Of a stretch of DNA of 64,000 nucleotides, positions 61,473 through 64,000 are shown piece by piece. The stretch is from JBEGHD01 sp049334165 (GTDB taxonomy: Bacteria; Bacteroidota; Bacteroidia; Flavobacteriales_D; Sanyastnellaceae). A model generated the notes under the pieces. That model made no database searches and had not been told where the DNA came from. It worked only from the letters and a program-made list of their open reading frames with translations. The DNA is taken from the NCBI GenBank assembly GCA_049334165.1, contig JBEGHD010000011.1. One strand, 5' to 3'. The first letter of the stretch is position 1, and each line of letters begins with the position of its first letter. Both the position numbers and the translations under genes were made by a program.

Positions 61473-61661
61473 TTTTTGCTCTACAACGCTGCCGAAAACA
61501 CATAGGTCACAAAGTCTACAAAGGCACATAGTTTAGCCGAGTGCTTTCTATGTGCCTTCGATCATTTGTAATTGAAACCTGATTGGAATTTTGATGAAAG
61601 CCAAATGTGTAGAGAAGTACTAATTCCTACTGTGTCTGTTGTGGTTTATCCCGTCTTGAGT
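61473..61661 (+). repeat. Direct repeat of about 190 bp, copy 1
   Basis: It begins TTTTTGCTCTACAACGCTGC and ends CCGTCTTGAGT. An internal hairpin AAGGCACATAG...CTATGTGCCTT lies near the middle. The second copy is at 61804-61988. Confidence 0.8.
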
Positions 61662-61803
61662 ACCAAAGCCTGCAGCTACTGTAATTTAACATGAAGGCAT
61701 TAAGAGTTTTCATTAAGAGGCTTTAAGTAGGGCTTAATGAACCTTCATCACTTAATCTGCCTTAATGTTTCACCCCCTCACGGTTGTAAAGTAAAGTATT
61801 ATG

Positions 61804-61988
61804 TTTTTGCTCTACAACGCTGCCGAAAACACATAGGTCACAAAGACTTCGAAGGCACATAGACCAGCAAGGTTTTTCTATGTGTCTTCCAATGATGCTT
61901 GTCGGAAACCGGCTGGTACTCGAGGATAAACTAGAGTGAATTGAAGTGGAAATTCTACTGTGTCTATTGTGGTTTTTCCGTCTTGAGT
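61804..61988 (+). repeat. Direct repeat of about 185 bp, copy 2
   Basis: Matches 61473-61661; the internal hairpin (AAGGCACATAG / CTATGTGTCTT) is conserved with a compensated base pair. The whole gap 61455-62172 contains only these repeats and a following ...CACGCAGAGTCGCGAAGACC-type palindrome (about 62010-62130); no gene is seen. Confidence 0.8.
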
Positions 61989-62172
61989 TGCAACAACGGT
62001 AAATTTCACGCAGAGTCGCGAAGACCGCAAAGAAAGGTTAGGTGCAGTGGAGCAAACCTTGAGCTTTTCCGTAGCTGCAAGTATTGGCGTCCTTAGGGTC
62101 TTTGCGCGAAAGTAATCACGCAGGGTCGCACAAATCTTAATTCGTAATTCGGCCTTCGTAATTCTTATTTGA

Positions 62173-63210
62173 TTAATATTTCCACCGCTTTGCCATCTGC
62201 ACAAGTGAAAGCATTATCGGGACTTCGATCAGCACTCCAACAACGGTGGCCAGGGCAGCCCCTGAGTTCAACCCAAAAACAGCAATTGCAACTGCTACCG
62301 CGAGTTCGAAAAAGTTACTGGCGCCAATCATGCTAGCCGGTGCACAAATGCGATAAGGCAGTTTGAGCTTTTTCCCCGCGAACCAGGCTATGAAAAAGAT
62401 GAAGTAGGTTTGAATGGTTAACGGAATGGCAATTAGCAAAATGTGAAACGGCTTGTCGATAACCTGCTCGCCCTGAAAAGCGAAAAGCAAAATGAGAGTA
62501 GCCAGAAGTGCAAAGATGGAAAACGGCTTGAGGCGAGGTAAGAATTTTTCTGTGAACCAGATCTTTCCACGCCTTGAAACAAGCCATTTTTGAGTGAGAA
62601 AACCGGCCACTAAAGGAATAACCACGAATGTCAAAACTGAAGTGATCAGCACATTGTAGGGGATTTGAAAATCCGTAATTCCGAGTAGAAGCTGAACCAG
62701 CGGAACAAAAGCTACGAGCAAAATCAAGTCGTTTATAGAAACCTGCACGAGCGTGTAGTTGGGGTCTCCGGAAGAAAGATAGGACCACACAAAAACCATG
62801 GCTGTGCAAGGTGCGGCTCCGAGCAAAATGGCTCCGGCAATATACTGGTCAGCCTCTGCGGGGTTAAGCCAGGCAGAGTAGAGGTGGTCGAAAAATACCC
62901 AGGCGAAGAGCGCCATGGTGAAGGGTTTGATGAGCCAGTTGACCACCACCGTGAGGCTGAGACCCTTAACATTCTTGCCGGCTTTCACCAGGGAGGCAAA
63001 GTCGATCTGAAGCATCATCGGGTAGATCATCATCCAGATTAAAATCGCAACCGGAATATTCACGTGGTAAAGTTCCAGTCCCGAAATCACTTCGATGTCT
63101 TCACCAGCCACAAATCCGATCAGCAAACCAGCGCCAATGCACAGAACCACCCAAAGCGTCAGATATCTTTCAAAAAATCCAATTTTTCTGTCTTCTGCTC
63201 GCTCAGTCAT
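62173..63210 (-). CDS. acr3: Arsenite efflux transporter ACR3
   Basis: A 345-residue inner-membrane arsenite/H+ antiporter of the ACR3 family, ten membrane helices. The diagnostic block GAAPCTAMVFVWSYLS carries the conserved Cys needed for arsenite transport. Other blocks are IDFASLVKAGKN, VVNWLIKPFTMALFAW and GASNFFELAVAVAIA. Its start overlaps the stop of the upstream phosphatase-like gene by 8 bases, so the two are cotranscribed as an arsenic-resistance pair. No arsR is seen in the window, so the regulator may lie beyond the right edge. Confidence 0.94.
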   Translation of the reverse strand: MTERAEDRKIGFFERYLTLWVVLCIGAGLLIGFVAGEDIEVISGLELYHVNIPVAILIWMMIYPMMLQIDFASLVKAGKNVKGLSLTVVVNWLIKPFTMALFAWVFFDHLYSAWLNPAEADQYIAGAILLGAAPCTAMVFVWSYLSSGDPNYTLVQVSINDLILLVAFVPLVQLLLGITDFQIPYNVLITSVLTFVVIPLVAGFLTQKWLVSRRGKIWFTEKFLPRLKPFSIFALLATLILLFAFQGEQVIDKPFHILLIAIPLTIQTYFIFFIAWFAGKKLKLPYRICAPASMIGASNFFELAVAVAIAVFGLNSGAALATVVGVLIEVPIMLSLVQMAKRWKY

Positions 63211-63838
63211 TTTTGAGTTTTGTTTTTGCTGAATTTAAGAATTCGTATATCTCAGCGGCTATCGCAAGAGAGGTAACAGCATAAGTCTTCCGTTCCTGTT
63301 CTGTGCCGTCTGAAGTTTTTGGATCTTCAAAGGGAAGTGAAAATCGCTCGTCTGCTCCCTTAACGATCGGACAGTTTTGTTCGGCATCGCTGCAGAGCAT
63401 CACAGCGACAAATTGATCCTGGGGATTTTGCCTGTCGTCAATAAATTTCGAAAACTGCTTCGAAGAATTTGTGCCATCGGCAAAGGAAAACCTATAAAGC
63501 GGGTTGTCTCCCGACTCTTTTTTCACGGTAACACCACTTCGTTTCAGACTTTCGGCCACTGCCGGAAAAAGTGCTGTTACGCTCGTTCCACCGGAAAAGG
63601 CCAACAGGGGAAGGTCCAACCGAAAAGCAAGCGCAGAAGTCCAGAACTCTGCGAGCTGGCTCCTGCGCGAATTGTGTGTGCAGATGAAAATCAACTTCAC
63701 CGTGCGACCTGCGCTCACTTCTGAGGCAATGTAGCTGGCGATTCTTTCTCGCTCAGCACGGTGTCGCTCAGTTGGCTTTTCCGTTTTTATCTTTTCGAAA
63801 AACGCTTCCAGTGCGGGATAAAGTGAAAGTGTTTTCAT
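63203..63838 (-). CDS. Low-molecular-weight phosphatase-like arsenate reductase
   Basis: Start chosen at MKTLSLYPALEAFFEKIKTE; the open frame extends 87 bases upstream without family support. The 211-residue protein has a ~45-residue N-terminal helical extension and then the LMW-PTP loop FICTHNSRRSQLAEFW (Cys53, CX5R). FVAVMLCSDAEQNCP carries further Cys (LCSDAEQNC), and the DP in PFEDPK supplies the general acid region. The family reduces arsenate for ACR3 export. It overlaps acr3 by 8 bases. Confidence 0.85.
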   Translation of the reverse strand: MKTLSLYPALEAFFEKIKTEKPTERHRAERERIASYIASEVSAGRTVKLIFICTHNSRRSQLAEFWTSALAFRLDLPLLAFSGGTSVTALFPAVAESLKRSGVTVKKESGDNPLYRFSFADGTNSSKQFSKFIDDRQNPQDQFVAVMLCSDAEQNCPIVKGADERFSLPFEDPKTSDGTEQERKTYAVTSLAIAAEIYEFLNSAKTKLKND

Positions 63839-63943
63839 TGCATCATTTTTAATGCATATCTGGGTTTTCCTGAAACCTGATTGATTGGAGTACAATTCTG
63901 CGATGAATATTTCGCAATTGTTCAATTTCTAATCGCCACACTG

Positions 63944-64000
63944 TCTCGACTCCGCTCGAGAATCGGCCAACGCGCGATTGCCGGTTGTCGAGCGGAGTCG
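63944..64000. repeat. TCGAGCGGAGTCGA inverted pair at the right edge
   Basis: TCTCGACTCCGCTCGAGAATCGGCC (63944-63968 in two pieces: TCTCGACTCCGCTCGAGA, then ATCGGCC) and CCGGTTGTCGAGCGGAGTCG (63981-64000). It is the same element as at 10885-11012, with both halves close together; it continues beyond the window. Confidence 0.75.

Noticed and set aside
61455..62172. Protein-coding ORF in the repeat gap (including a 108-codon minus-strand frame at 61878-62204)
   Set aside because: The frame runs through palindromic repeats and into the end of acr3, with no initiation context or coding signature.

Overview
The window looks like a chromosomal segment of a marine-type Bacteroidota, most likely Flavobacteriales close to the Cryomorphaceae/Schleiferiaceae. 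The evidence is several proteins with type IX secretion (T9SS) sorting tails, families typical of the phylum (DUF3078, DUF5777, TRL-like lipoprotein, AraC regulator with a CxxC metal-binding N-terminus), a promoter of the Bacteroidota TTTG/TAnnTTTG type, weak ribosome sites and moderate GC. It opens inside rpoC. No rRNA, tRNA or CRISPR array was recognised.

Region by region. 1-13.3 kb: end of rpoC and its terminator; a degenerate REP-associated transposase flanked by palindromic repeats; two small membrane proteins; a conserved 483-aa protein; a PhnP-like metallo-hydrolase with an LpxL-type acyltransferase; an IS200-like solo transposase between 92-bp repeats; rarA; a T9SS subtilase; a MORN-type repeat protein; mdh. 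13.6-25.2 kb: an orphan CheB-CheR-histidine kinase fusion, a 1,438-aa secreted modular protein, then an AT-rich accessory stretch. That stretch holds two units organised like integron gene cassettes, with one complete attC-like site but no integrase in the window. 25.2-31.4 kb: an S9 peptidase with a duplicated 3' end, an M16 peptidase, a methyltransferase and truA.

31.5-41.2 kb: two paralogous T9SS-exported Cys-rich modular proteins and a tricorn-like S41 protease. 41.2-50.8 kb: outer-membrane barrels, glutaminase, lipoproteins, and a four-gene operon of cytochrome c-like lipoproteins, a DUF5777 barrel and a diheme cytochrome c. 50.9-64 kb: a dienoyl-CoA-reductase-like SDR with an MFS transporter, DUF3078, fabD, a T9SS M36-like metalloprotease, an AraC regulator, an SDR and an arsenic-resistance pair (ACR3 plus a phosphatase-like reductase).

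The dominant theme is envelope and secreted function: at least four T9SS cargos, two secreted proteins ending in a dockerin-like EF-hand pair instead of a T9SS tail, several lipoproteins and several peptidases. The second theme is a dense set of dispersed palindromic repeats: REP units with two Y1 transposases, three copies of a GGGCGTTA...CCCTAACGC element of which two sit directly behind terminators, TCGAGCGGAGTCGA inverted pairs, and a 190-bp direct repeat. The most interesting candidates are the cassette pair (22.2-23.8 kb), the triplicated unknown module in the 1,438-aa protein, and the gene inserted between duplicated S9-peptidase tails.
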